From contig NC_016131.3 in the NCBI RefSeq assembly GCF_000005505.3, positions 56,343,355 through 56,407,354 on the forward strand: a stretch of 64,000 nucleotides of DNA. Reading direction: 5' to 3'. Below, in pieces: positions 46,265-58,800 of the stretch. Source of the DNA: Brachypodium distachyon. Its lineage: Eukaryota > Streptophyta > Magnoliopsida > Poales > Poaceae. Position 1 is the first letter of the stretch. Every line of letters begins with the position of its first letter. A program made the position numbers and the translations under genes. The notes below the pieces were generated by a model. That model saw only the letters and a list, made by a program, of their open reading frames with translations. It made no database searches and had not been told where the DNA came from.

Positions 46265-46368
46265 TTCTTGGCACCGCACAACGAAACCAGAGAAACCTGA
46301 AGAATCGATTTATTCGAAGACAAATAGCAGTGCCTTGTGATCTTAATGACTCTGCTGGTTTAACTGTG
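46265..46368 (+). repeat. Duplicated block D
   Basis: Matches 42955-43055 over about 100 bp (AGAATC.ATTTATTCGAAGACAAATAG, CTTAATGACTCTGCTGGTTTA). Non-coding. Confidence 0.7.
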
Positions 46369-46678
46369 ATATTTGTAAAAAAAATTCCAGCTTTCAGCAT
46401 TAGTGGTACTCCATATAGCTGAGATTACTTTGCTTTTCTGGAGGGGTGTTGAGTGCACCCATGGCACCTCCACTTGGATCCGCCCATGGACCCAACTTCT
46501 TTGATCCGACCGATTGAATTTTCCTGTGAATTTTCATATGATTTTTTTTACACATTTTGATTTTTATTGATTTCCAAAAAGAAACAATCTGCTCATGCCG
46601 TATCTTGTGTTCTTCTCTGAAGAAAGAAATGTTTTGATTCACCGGTAATTTTCATACACGCTGAAATTTATCTCTATA

Positions 46679-46885
46679 CATAGCTCCCAAGATCCCCGTA
46701 AAACTCTAAAAAAAAAAAGATCCCCTATAAAAATAGCTCCCAAGATCCCCTTAAAAACTCCCAAAAAAAGATCCACTCAAAAAACAAAAACAAAAACATA
46801 GCACCCAAGATCCCCTTAAAAACTCCCCCAAAAAGACATCCCCTCAAAAAATAAAAATAAACATAGCTGCTAGCTCCCAAGATAG
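46679..46885 (+). repeat. Minisatellite, about 60-bp unit, four copies
   Basis: ATAGCTCCCAAGATCCCC.TAAAAACTC recurs at about 46680, 46735, 46798 and (partial) 46866, separated by A-rich stretches. The hydrophobic minus-strand frame here is a by-product of the repeat. Confidence 0.75.
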
Positions 46886-47230
46886 GCCTTGGAAGACAGG
46901 AAGAATCTCGTCTCGAAAGATGGGAGTGCAAAAGTGATCCGTTGTCTTCCGCCTCCTCCGCGTTTCCGTTCGCTGCCCCATGGGCTCCACTCGGCAGAGA
47001 CTCCACTAAAGACTGCTCAAGATCCGCCGTTTCACCCCCTCGTCTTCCTCCTTCAATTCTTTCCGTTAGAGCCGACGCATGGCCATACGGGAAGGCGCGG
47101 GCGCAACAATTTGTTTGGGGTGGAACCGGTACCCAGCCGCATCCCCAAACATTGCTTTCCCAAATTTAATTTGTCGCACTGATAGTGGTGGCCCGTGCTG
47201 CTTTTCAGCTTCAGCCGGCACCCTCGCTAG
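46886..47230. other. GC-balanced intergenic segment
   Basis: Open frames on both strands, none with a recognisable domain or start context. Confidence 0.3.
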
Positions 47231-47239
47231 CCCCCCTGT

Positions 47240-47350
47240 GAGAGCATCTCCAGCCGGCCCCTCCTAAAAGACCCCAAAACGCTAAATGGGGACGCCGGCG
47301 CTGAAAAACCCACCCAGTTCGCTCCCCTAAATCGGAAAAATAGCCGGTGT
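47240..47350. mobile_element. Probable MITE or DNA-transposon end
   Basis: GAGAGCATCTCCAGCCGG is a common terminal sequence of grass MITEs. The downstream CCCCTAAATCGGAAAAATAG is also typical. No clear partner end or target duplication could be defined. Confidence 0.4.
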
Positions 47351-48109
47351 GGCACAACAATTTAACCGGCGCCCTGAATTCACCTGAGCAGTAGCTGAGC
47401 ACACCATTGGAACTTGAAAATGTCGTTGGCTGTTGCCTATCAGATTCATTAGACGAGGTGTTTCACTAAACAAGGTTTCAGTTGTAGTGAACAATATGAA
47501 GAATACCTTGAACATACATATGAGTAGAGCTTCAAGAATTAAAAATTGACGGAAAACCTTTTTAGGACTTATTTCTATTATCAATCCAATACCAAATTGT
47601 AATTCTGATGCGTTTTGTTTTCTGAACAAGGTTTGTCCCAAATGGTAATTTGATTATTTTATAGGCATACAATTGAAACCGGAAGCTAGTTTCTAAACTG
47701 GATAACAAGGCGTGACAAGGTTAGATTTCAATCAAACGTGTCTTTAATGTTCAGTGCTAAAGTGATTTGGGTTCGTGAAATGCTTTTATCATGGAGAAGA
47801 CAAATTACAGTAAAACACAAAAACCATCAGGAAGATAAGCGTTTCTCTTCTCTCATGCTTAATCCAGTCCTAACACTAATTGACCTGCGCACTAGGTTTC
47901 TGTCAAGGAGCGCGTGTCAGAATAAATGACTGTCATAAGCTCCAAAAGTGAGATCTAAGATTGTTTTGTGTAATTACTCACTCAATTGATATGCCTAGAA
48001 AAACAACCCCTCCCAAGTGGGTCGATAAACCAGCAGGAAATGACATGGTAGACTACTAAGGATTTTGATGATAACTAGATATACATCAGTTTGACAAGAT
48101 CAAGCTAAA
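47351..48109. other. Intergenic and TRM1 3' flank
   Basis: Nothing else supportable. Confidence 0.4.
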
Positions 48110-51100
48110 TCACGGTTCAGTGACCTGTTCATCATCGCTGGTCTTCTGACGCTTGGCTGCGTGTTCGTTCTCTTTGGCCATGCTGGCCCCTTCTTCAGTT
48201 TCTGGAGCTGGCTTGTCTTCGTGGTGGAGGACCCCATTCATGGCCTCATGGCCTAATAGAGAAGCATGTTTGCTTGTGATCGTTCTCCCAGCCCTGACCT
48301 TCGGGCCCCAGTGCCGCTCGGGGTTGGGAAGAAACCGCTTAACCTTCTTCGCTTGAGCGTTGCTTAGAGCAGCAATTGCTCTTGAGAAGTTTGCCTGCAT
48401 AAGCACATGGTAAGAATAGAACAACTATTATTTTCATCCATCAGGCACAAAAAGCATGGTTGAAGCAAAGAGTACACAGTGCATTGACGACATACTTCCA
48501 GTTTAGGAGATTTCGAAAGAATCATTGTGCCCGCGGAGTCACTTGGCTGTTCCTTGATAGGATGACTCTTCACCTGGGTGACAAAAAAAACCTGCATTGT
48601 CAGATTGGAAGAAAGACTATCCAGTCCATCAAGGAAGCAAACAAAAAAGATTCTAGACTAGACTTGCGGCCACCAGAATACCATAAGGGAAGGTGTATAA
48701 TGAGATGTACCCAGCAGCGCATGATGTCCCAAATAACATCCCAAGGGGCATCGGACTTCAGTCCTAGTGGGTTCACGTGGGTACTAGAGATACGATATCC
48801 AGCATTGAGAACTGCAGAGCGGAACACAACTGCAGACGGGGAAGTGCACTTGACAGTCCCAGAAATGTTATGTTGACTGAAAAACAGCGGTACATCGTGT
48901 AACTCCTGCACCGCATGAATAAAAGATAGTTAAAAGTATGTACCAGTGGAAAGAACACAGAAACATTTGCATGATATGCATTATGCAGCAACTCAACATT
49001 ACATGAATGAACCATTGCAAACAATCATGCTTGCAATAAGAACCATGAAAGGTACTTTCGGTTCATTGAATGGATATTTTGAGGAGAATGTATTCACATT
49101 ATCTTAACACATAGCATATGGTGGTGAGCTTGACAAGTGTTGCAGATGCACAATCAACATATTTCGTAGAGTACAAGGTATAATTTATCTTAGAGACAAG
49201 TTACAATAACAGTCCATTTCGAGAATTCACAGACCATTTCTCCACCCACAGGCTGCAGATTATAGCGTTAGCAACAAGCAGAAGAAAGTAATAGCAATAC
49301 CTCGGATACAGTAGTCAGAACTGAAGTAATCTTATTGTATGCAGGATATCTATCCTTCATTGGTTTGACATCTGCCAACGTAGAAAGAACCCAGTCCTGA
49401 TCATGTATAGGGGCAGACCATATTGGCCCACCCACATTAAATCTCTTCCCACAATCGCTACACTCTTGAGGAACAACAGGCCCAATACCAGGTGCATACT
49501 TCACACTGTTATTCTTCAGCGCCCCCAGAAAAATACCAAATACAGAAAGGCTCTCAATATATATGATCTACTCATTTACAGCAGGAGAAAGATAATGCTA
49601 AAATGTAAGCCAGAAGTCTACCTTAGAAACAGTCCTCCCAAGACATTGAAGATGAAAAGAATCACAACCAACACACTGATATACATAAGAGAGCTTAAGA
49701 GGAGCATTCTTTATTTCACTTGCCGAACTGCACATGAAATTCACGAAATCTAGGAATTAGAAAGATCATCTCACAAGTAGACAAGTAGTTCAATCAAATT
49801 AAACAAACGGAAACCACGGAGAAGAGGAACTCACGTGAATACTCGAACAAAAACACGGACATAGAAATCCATAAACACAGAGAGAACTGGGACGATATAA
49901 CGCTTATACCTGTTTGCATGGCTCTGTGTAAACAAGGCATATAAGGAGATAAGATATCTCAAAAGTCTGAGAAAACGACAGCCGCAAAATCCTACATTAT
50001 ATGCTAGAAAACTAGTGAGTGGCTAGAGTATGTTAATATAATAGGTTGTCACATCAGATCTTACTAGTGTCGAAGTGAAGACATCACCTAAAAACATCAT
50101 ATTTTTTTTACTTGAGTAATGAAACCACTCAATGAGCTGAATTGGAAAAGCTTTTGCCATACAATAATAGTAACTCCATTGTTATATACCTCAATGCAGG
50201 CAAGGAGGATCCTAAGAGCCATTTCATGGCAATACTTGCCTTTGACTGGGTAGGAACCATACCTGCAAGACACAACTGATGATAAGAACATCGATACTTA
50301 GTCCATCTTTTATCTAGGAACTAGTAACATGGTGGTCCTTAGTCCTTACTTGGAGTAGCAAACTTCACCGCTGTTCCCACATAGGACAGCCATGTCAGTG
50401 GCTGTGCACATCAACAATCCTCCGTCAGCAACAGCTTGTACAGCAGAATCGAGGAATATTGAAGGCGACCCATAGGGGTCAAGATCAACCTAAAAAAAGG
50501 GTTCGTGAGAAATAAGATTAGATGAAAAAACATTGAACTGTTCAAAGCGAAGCGTTATGATTTTGCTTTAACTTGAAATGATTAAGCTGCATAATCAGAC
50601 CCTTACCGCATAATGCACTAAGTCATATCACCATCAGCTCATGCAATCCTCATAAGCTTACTTAAAAGAGGTCCAAAAGCTATCTCATATAAACCCTATA
50701 TATAATATGAGGCATATCTATAAGCTTCTCAAATGGTATCCTGCTTTTCACCAATCAAATGACCCAATACACAAATGGGGAAACAAAATCACCATGTCAA
50801 GCCTAATTTTCACATATTTTCTTCCATGGTTTGTTTCATTTGTTCCAACATGGTGAGGATTAAACTAACGAAGCAGGAAAACCCCAAAGCTCACCAACAA
50901 TTTAAAATAATAAAAGGTAATTTTCTGACAAATGATTCTGAAAAATCCTGAAGAAACTACCGGTACAAGGAAAGACATTGATTACAAACAAGCATCTAAT
51001 TTTAATGGGTACGTTCTTGGATTACAGCAGATAGTCTGATCTCAGATGGTGTTAACAGCATTACAAAGCCATATGTGGCACACAAAGATGTTTTAAGAAC

Positions 51101-52432
51101 ATTACCACATCAAACTCCTTTGGATGAGTAAGCATGTAAACTCGAGCATCAGCCAAGTGCGCTTCCACTTTATCAGAAGCTGCAGTACCATTGAACTTAA
51201 TATTTCTCTTGCAAGCTTCAACAGAAGCTGAAAAATGAAGAATAATGTTTATTAGTGTCTGAGTCTTCTAGTGTATGTCCTTAACAGCAATGCATAAAAC
51301 AAATTTACACAAGCAAGTCAGTGACCTTTATCATTGTCCAGTGCAACCACCTTTCCAAGCCCATCAACTTCACGAGCATAGCGCAGAGATCTCAACCCAG
51401 AAGCAGCCAATGCCTGCATGTTTTATTCAATTGATTATATGTAGCCAAACCTCATCATATTGTAATCCAAAACATAAGCTCCGTAGTGGACATAATAAAG
51501 CATCACCTCAAGAACAATTGGTGCTTTGAGTTCTCCTTTTCTTTTCCAGGAAGGTGTCTGTGTTGTTTCTGTTGATGGATCCTCTGCCTTATCTGCGTCC
51601 TGATTTACCTGCTTTCCATGATCACCATTGATTTCACCATCAAGGCTACTTGAAGCACCATTTGCATCTGATTTAGGTGGCACATCTTGGCTCACATTCT
51701 GATGTGATTTGTTCTTTTTGTTCACCATTTCCTCATGCTCTTCCTTGCGTTTGGCTAAAAATGTCCTTAGAACAGCAATGGACATGTCTCTATTATGGAC
51801 CTAGCAAATGCCGTGAACTTGATGTTAAAGAAAGCCTTGTTAAAAAAAATCTATAAGCCCATATATCTGCAGCCAGGTTCCACTAATGCATAGTTGACAA
51901 AGAATTTCCCCATATGCCCCACATATCTGCAGCCAGGTTCCACTAATGCATAGTTAACAAAGAATTTCCCCATATGCCCCACATATCTGCAGCCAGGTTC
52001 CACTAATGCATAGCAATAAACGAACAGAAGGCTAGTTAACAATCGCAAGTGCAACTTTCATGTTCAGCTTCAGCAAAGTCGATCATTACATGAACAAAAC
52101 AGCAGCCTCTACGAACTACCTACAGCATTAATTGCAGGCACCAAACTAAATCACAGAACTAATCGACTCACCAATCTAAAGAAGGCACAACACATAGCTG
52201 CAGGAGTCACACAAACTGTGTCTACACGGATATGCACAAGAGAGTAAAAAAAAAGAAGTGACATAGGTTCCTCATGCACCTGGACGGGGTTGAAGAAGAC
52301 GGCGTTGCTCTTGAGCATGAGGATCTCGGCCTCGCCTTCCCTCTTCACCTCGTAGCCCTCCAGCATCTCCTCCACCTCCCCCATCTCTCCGAATCCCAAC
52401 CCGAGGGCCGGCCGGCTCGATTGCGAGCTCAC
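48110..52432 (-). CDS. TRM1: tRNA (guanine-26 N2)-dimethyltransferase
   Basis: Methylates guanine 26 of tRNAs with S-adenosylmethionine as donor. Exons by my model (5' to 3'): 52432-52280, 51800-51507, 51413-51326, 51227-51106, 50489-50350, 50262-50190, 49902-49835, 49727-49622, 49513-49301, 48905-48711, 48573-48496, 48394-48110. Phases join throughout to 604 aa. Visible features are an N-terminal [30 protein letters not shown], the SAM-binding [19 protein letters not shown], the catalytic [43 protein letters not shown] and [13 protein letters not shown] cysteines (zinc-binding in the family), and a C-terminal [17 protein letters not shown]. The tail is Lys/Arg-rich (AAKRQK, possible nuclear signal). 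Head to head with FANCD2, start codons 459 bp apart. Confidence 0.93.
51864..52013. repeat. 60-bp tandem repeat in TRM1 intron 1
   Basis: ATATCTGCAGCCAGGTTCC begins at 51864, 51923 and 51983. The units continue through ACTAATGCATAGT.AACAAAG and CCCCATATGCCCC, about 2.5 copies nearly identical to one another. Confidence 0.85.
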
Positions 52433-52891
52433 GAATTAAATGCAATCGAGGACTTGCGGTTGCAGCAACCGCTCCGCGAACCAATTCGCCGTGCTCGCAG
52501 CCGTTGTTTCCTGCCGGCGGCGAAGAAGCTTAAACCCTAGCCGCCTCAAGGAACCACTCCTGCTGCCTCGACTAGGTGGTCTACCGGCCCCGAGCCGGCG
52601 CAGCCGTCCGATGAACACTGTACGGCTCCTGTCAACCGCCCATTTGCCTCAACTAGTCCTCTTCCATTAGCGGTCACACGTTTCCACTAACAGGTCGGCC
52701 CACCACGACGTTAAACACAAGGTCCCACCTGTCAGTGCTAGCAGAGTTTTTGCAAGAGATAATAACGTGGTACTAATTGAGAAACGTTCCCTCTGTCTCT
52801 CTGGCGCGAAAATTTCATTCCCCAAAATCCGTCCCCCAAAACCCCCCAATTCCTTCCCGGAGAAGCTTCGTGGTCGTGGCGGTGACCGGCG
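52433..52891. promoter_or_regulatory. Probable bidirectional promoter of TRM1 and FANCD2
   Basis: 459 bp between two divergent start codons, moderately GC-rich with no obvious TATA box on either side. The space must hold both 5' UTRs and both core promoters, unless one gene starts transcription inside the other. Confidence 0.6.
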
Positions 52892-55800
52892 ATGGTATTC
52901 CTGCAGCGCAGCAACCCGCGTAAGCGCCCGCCGCCGGCGCCCACGCCGCCCCGGTCGAGCCCTCCGCAGTCAGCGGCAGCGTCCGCGACCACCCCTCCCG
53001 GCCCCGCCGCGGCAGACCTGTCCGCCGTCGACGCGGCGGCCGCGCTCCTCGCCGACGCGGGATGCACGCTCCTCGTCCCGCCGCACCTCCCGCCTGCCCT
53101 CCCGGCGCCGCACACCTTCGCGCGCCGCCTCGCTCGCGCGCTCGCCGCCGACTCCGCCGCGGACCTCCCCACGCGCCTCCTCACCGGGCTCGCCGCCTTC
53201 GCCGACTCCCCCGCGCGGCTCCGCCAGCTCCTCCTGCCCACCTCTCCGAGCTCGCCGAGCCTCGCCCGAGCGCTCCTCTCCGTCCCCGCTCTCCAGCCGG
53301 GCCTCCTGGGGCTCCTCCTTGACAAGCTGCCCGAGCACTTCGACGACGACGCGCTCGATGGGGTGCCGCTGCAGGACGATGTGGGGAGGCTCATCATATT
53401 GCAGTTCCGCTGGCTTGATTTCCTTGTCGATGCCGACGCCTTCGTCACCAAGCTCGTGGACGTGCTCTCGGTGGCGCCGCCCCGGCTCAAGAAGGAGATC
53501 ATCGGGTCCATCCCGGAGATTGTGGGCGACCAGAGCCATGATGTTGTGGTCTCCGCGCTGGAGATGTTGCTGCAGGAGGACTCCCAGGTTGTGGTTGCTG
53601 TGCTTGACACTTTGTCGAACCTTAACCTCAATGCGCAGTTGCAGGATCAGGTGATTGCCGCAACGATTTTCTTCTATCTTGTTTTGTGATACTATGATGG
53701 TGTGGATTGTGGACTGAATAACCGTCTTGTGCTCTGGGAATATTTGAAGGCGGTCACTGTTGCAATATCGTGCATCCGAACGATTCACGCGGATCAGATG
53801 CCACATTTACTCAGGTTCTTGCTGCTGTCTGCCACACCAGCCAATGCTGGCAGGATTATATCACAGATCCGCGAGCAGCTGAAGTTTGTTGGTGTCGTGG
53901 ATCCACGGGCTGCTCGGGGCAAGAAGCTGAAAGGGAAGGCATCGGCAGTTAGCACTGATGGAGCAATACTTGATGCCTTGAGGTCAGGTCTCCGGTTTAA
54001 GAATGTAAGCCATCTTAATCTGCACTTTATCTTGAAATGCAGCACTGCCCATTGGAGTTTCAACTGGCTTTGCTTTGTTATTGATGCAGATGCTTTGCGA
54101 GGCCTTCTTGAAGGAGTTGAAATCAGTCGACCATCCAAGGGATCACAAAGTGATTGATGTTTGGCTCATCATGCTCATCTATGCCAATGGTGGTACTCTG
54201 CAGAAAAGTGCTGAGAAAATACTGAAATCCAAGATCTTAGAAGGATGTGTCCAAGAGACACTGTTTGGTCAATGCATTCGTGGAAACCCTGAATTGGTGA
54301 AGGTCAGTTCTTCAGAATCTTGTAATGACTGTAGAATGACCATGTGTGTTTGATTATCCATGCTGACAGAGACATAACTGAACTTGAATTAGGTCCATTT
54401 CATGTCATATCTCTCGGTGAGCGATTACCTGTTAGCTTGCAAGGAAGAGAAGGCTAGAGAGTTTGCTACCTATCTGTTTACGGCTTTGTTTGAAGAATTC
54501 AGTGACACCTTTTCCAGGCAAGAGGTATCCATTTGTTGCCAACACTTGTGTTTGCTGTTGTCAACACTATGAAAACCAAGAATTATCTTATGTAGGAAAA
54601 TTGAGTTGACCTGTGCTGTTGATTCGTGAAATGGTCAGTTCTGTAATATTTTCCATGATTCAGTCAGGTTGTTGTTTAAATGTTATTGCACATCACATAT
54701 ATTTATAACACGGTCTACTTGATGCACTAAATTCCTATGTGTAAGTCCAGCATCAGAGGCATAAATCAATCGGCATGATATAACTCCTAATTTACATAAA
54801 GCTAAAGTGAGGTAAGCAAGATTCCTTCCAGTTAATTGGCCAAAGGCATTGGACCTCCTCACTCTAGCTTGCCTTGTCATTCTGTGGTGTCTAGTTGAGC
54901 CCTGTGTGCACTGGATGAAATGTATGCTGAATAGTAATTTGGGGAGGGTGAGATGCAAAGACAAATAGGAATAGTGAACTGATAAGTGGGGAATTTAACC
55001 TCATTTGAAATTCTGGCCATGACTTGGTTTTTCATGATATAGCTTAAGCTTAACCGCAGCACAAGAAAATAGTGTGACTTTGTTTTGTGCCCAGTTAAAC
55101 TTTCTTGCGCATAGATATCTTGCTATGTTTCATAACTATTTTTCTGTCCTACCTTGTACATTTTGTCTGTTCTTCCTTTGCTAATCTTCACACCATTTTG
55201 TGTAGCTTGTTGGCTCATTGATAACTCATATAGGTTCTGGGGTCAGCTATGAAGTTTCTTCTGCTCTAGATATTATGATTTCTCTGACAACCAACAACTC
55301 TGATGAACTTATCCCTGTAGCTTCACATATAACTGGTATTGTTCTTTATCAAGTCTTATGATTTAGTGCTTTTTGCTGCTGAATAATCTGAATTGCATCG
55401 AATTTTATGACATAGGTATTTTAGATTACCTGGAAAGCTTTCATGAAGATAATCTTCGGAAGGTTTGTGATATACCGTTCATTTATTTGTCCTATTTCTT
55501 CTCATCATAAACATCAGTTAATGAAATAAAATTAGGTTTATGAGATCTTCTGTCATTTGGCACTGGCTGCTGGCTTCAATACTGGTTCAGGTGGCTCTTC
55601 TGTTGCTAATGAACTTCTAATGGTAGTAAGAAAGCAGGTATGATGTTATGATCACATTTGGGATAAGGATATCAGTTCTGTTTACTCATTCAGCCAAGAA
55701 GGCTTTACTTTGAATTTTGTGTCTGCTTTCCACCTTGTAGGTTAGTAATCCGGATATAAAGTATAAGAGAATGGGAATAATTGGGGCTTTAAGGATAGTT

Positions 55801-58800
55801 TCAGCTATTGCAGATGCGAATGCCGCTGTGAACTGTTCATCATCTCAGGTTTGTTCTAGCATTGAAAGAGTTCATGATAAATGTAACTTTCATGTCAAAA
55901 TAACCATGCCGAATGTATCTATTGGCTATTGCTTCCTAACCTTATGGGCATGTCAAAATCACTGTGTGAATGCTACCAGTTATCGAGCATCAGTAACACC
56001 ACCAATTTATCTCTAAAATTACTCAAATACCTTGATTGCCTTGTCTAGGTATACTGAAAGTCATAAATGCTAAATTGTGAGTGCGACATATCTTACCAGG
56101 CAATAACAATTTCCTCCTGATAATTAAAGGAACACTCAATTTTTGGATGTCTGAATGTTACCATGAACAATGGGCATATAGTACGATATATACAAGTTAA
56201 GGAAGCATAAATTTTAAGAATAACTTCCTAACTATAGCTAAGTTGGTACATGATTCCTTTTTTTTGTCTGGAACTGTGCGTCTGTAGGACTTGCAGCAAA
56301 AGTTTATGGGATCATAACGGCTACCTTTTTGCGTTCATGAAATACTAGTGTTGCTTTCTTAGTTCTAAGGTTATTTTGTTTGGCAGCAACCAAATTGTGA
56401 GGAGGCCCTGGGACTGCTGCAAATGGCTATTAACTCTTCCAGATGTCACACATTGCCCTTAATTCTTCTCTATGATGAATTAGCTGCTTTAGTGGAGAGC
56501 AGAATTCTTCATTCTGCAATTTTTGATTGGTAGGTATAAAATGGTTGCAAATGCATGTGAAAAAAGTGAACGCCCATATTTGTTCATGTATTTTTTTCCT
56601 TGGTTTTTCTTTCCATGCAAGATAGCTCATTTCACTAATTTGCCTTTTCAGGGTTGGGGAACATGTTGCAGAATTTGACGCTCTTTTTCTTGCTGATCTT
56701 GACGATGGCCAGCTACCAGAAAAATATATCTGTGATGGAATAGAAGGTTAGAAAATACTTTGACAGTTACTGTTGTGCCATGGATTCATACATTTCTTTT
56801 CGACACAGTATGGAAGGCTGAGTATAATTGATGAATGATGACATGTTGCTTTCAGGAGAACTGTGGATGAACTTGGATGGAAATATCTCCCCAGTATGTC
56901 TAAATATTTTGCCTCTGGTCTCCATCTCACCACAAAAGTAAAATCTAGCTGTTACTGCCTTAATGGTCATTATTTGGTTGGTTGCTAATTATTCTGTATA
57001 TGACCTGTATTGGTTTACTTTACTACTGTTATGTATGCTCATGGCAGGTCCCAAGCCTGCTTACAGATCTTTCCTTCCCAATTTTTACTTCTAACTGTTG
57101 TAAGTGGCATATCCTTGTCGTTCCAGCATATGTTCTTAATCACCTAACTTACTTTCTTCCTGGTTTTATCAAAGGCTGAACGTTCAGGAAGTGAAGGCTC
57201 ACTTGGTGGAATAAATGCACTCCTTGGCTCTCCTTTGCATCTTCCATCTACCAAGGTTATACAAACTGTTCTCTATAAACTAGAAGTTCATAACTAAATT
57301 GTTAACCACACCAGAACAGAATGCTTTTAAATCTGCATTAGACTTATGGGACCTGTCTTTGCCACGCTAAAACACACAAGATGATGCCACTAATAAATTG
57401 CAAGATGCTCCAATATCTAATCTACACGTAATCAACAATAGTTTCTCGTAGCAAATCACACATTCGTGATTCATATAATCAGTCTTTCACATTTTAAAAG
57501 AGCAACCTGTGGTGTTATGAAATTTTCAAGGTTCCAAATATTTTGAAGTTCTTACCACGTAAAAAATGTATATACTTCATCTGTTTCAAAATATATGATG
57601 TATTAGATTCCAGAGTAGTCTCCTGTCAGCAACTTTGACTGATAATACTTGCACAAATATGTAAGTAAATCATTGTAAAAAAATTATGCTATGAAACTTT
57701 TTCATGACAAATCTAATGCTACAATTTTTATCTAGCAAATATAAATAGTTTATTGTTAATGAGCTGAAAGAAACTGAGGAAGTGGCTCATATTATTCATG
57801 AGGAGTTTAAATTGTTTAAGCTGGCAACTTTGCCAAGGTCACAGGTTGTAATCCCTGATAGTGAGTAGTCGTTGTCACTTTGTATGGTGGTTTTCTTGCT
57901 AACCTTGACCCTGATAACCAAGCTGCACTTTCTTCCTTCTTTAATTAACGTCAGAGTTCCTGCTGTCTTTCCTAAAAAAGAGCTGCCAAAGATAGAGAAG
58001 TTTGACTGTATCCTTTCTTAGGACGTCATGTATTTCTTAGGACTGTCAATGGGTCATTATTCTTTAGTATAGAAAACTTCCAAATTTATGTTGATACCGT
58101 TGGAGATGTCCTTTAGAACTGAACAGAAGAATTACTCCTGGTTTGACAATCAACAGAGCCTGGATGGATCTCGATGGGGAAGCTTGTCAGCATTGGAGAA
58201 AAAAACAGTGTGCCATTCACTGTACTTTGCGATAAACTGGATAAGGGAGTTGGTATGTTCTTAATCCTCTGATTTTAATGACCCTACGTTTCAAATTATG
58301 TGATATCTATGTCTAAAATTGGTGGCATCATTGTCAGCTCAATGCTTTCAGCACACAAGTGGCAGCCAGAGTTGATAATGTGTCACAAAAAGTAAGGGAT
58401 GAGACAGCGGTTAAACTTCTGAAGCGTCTGAGAAATCTAATGTGAGTAGGACATTTATTATGCTTGAGCACTGATGAGTACCACATATACAGCTGGATAG
58501 ATATTGCATGACCAAAACCTTTACCAAATAAGCATTCGTAGGTGATCGCGTGATGAATGTTTTGCACTGCTCTTTTTACTCTGACTCAAGCATGCTGGGA
58601 GTTGTTTTTTCACCTGTGTTACTCAGTCAATAAATTAATATTGCCAAATCTGAGAATTTACACATTCTTTTCCATTTCTGAATCCTATCATTAACTGCTT
58701 GCATTAGATGTTTATAGTTTTAAATGCGCCCTTCATAATATGTGACATGATTGCCAAATGCAGACTACTCGAGAGCTTGTTAAACACCCTTCTTAAAATG

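Noticed and set aside
46725..47006. 93-aa minus-strand frame with a hydrophobic C-terminus
   Set aside because: The hydrophobic part is the complement of the A-rich minisatellite, not a real membrane segment.
52738..53806. Long minus-strand open frames (about 280-300 aa) opposite FANCD2 exon 1
   Set aside because: They are shadows of a very GC-rich exon. The composition is Arg/Gly/Ser-rich with no domain, while the plus strand encodes conserved FANCD2 sequence.
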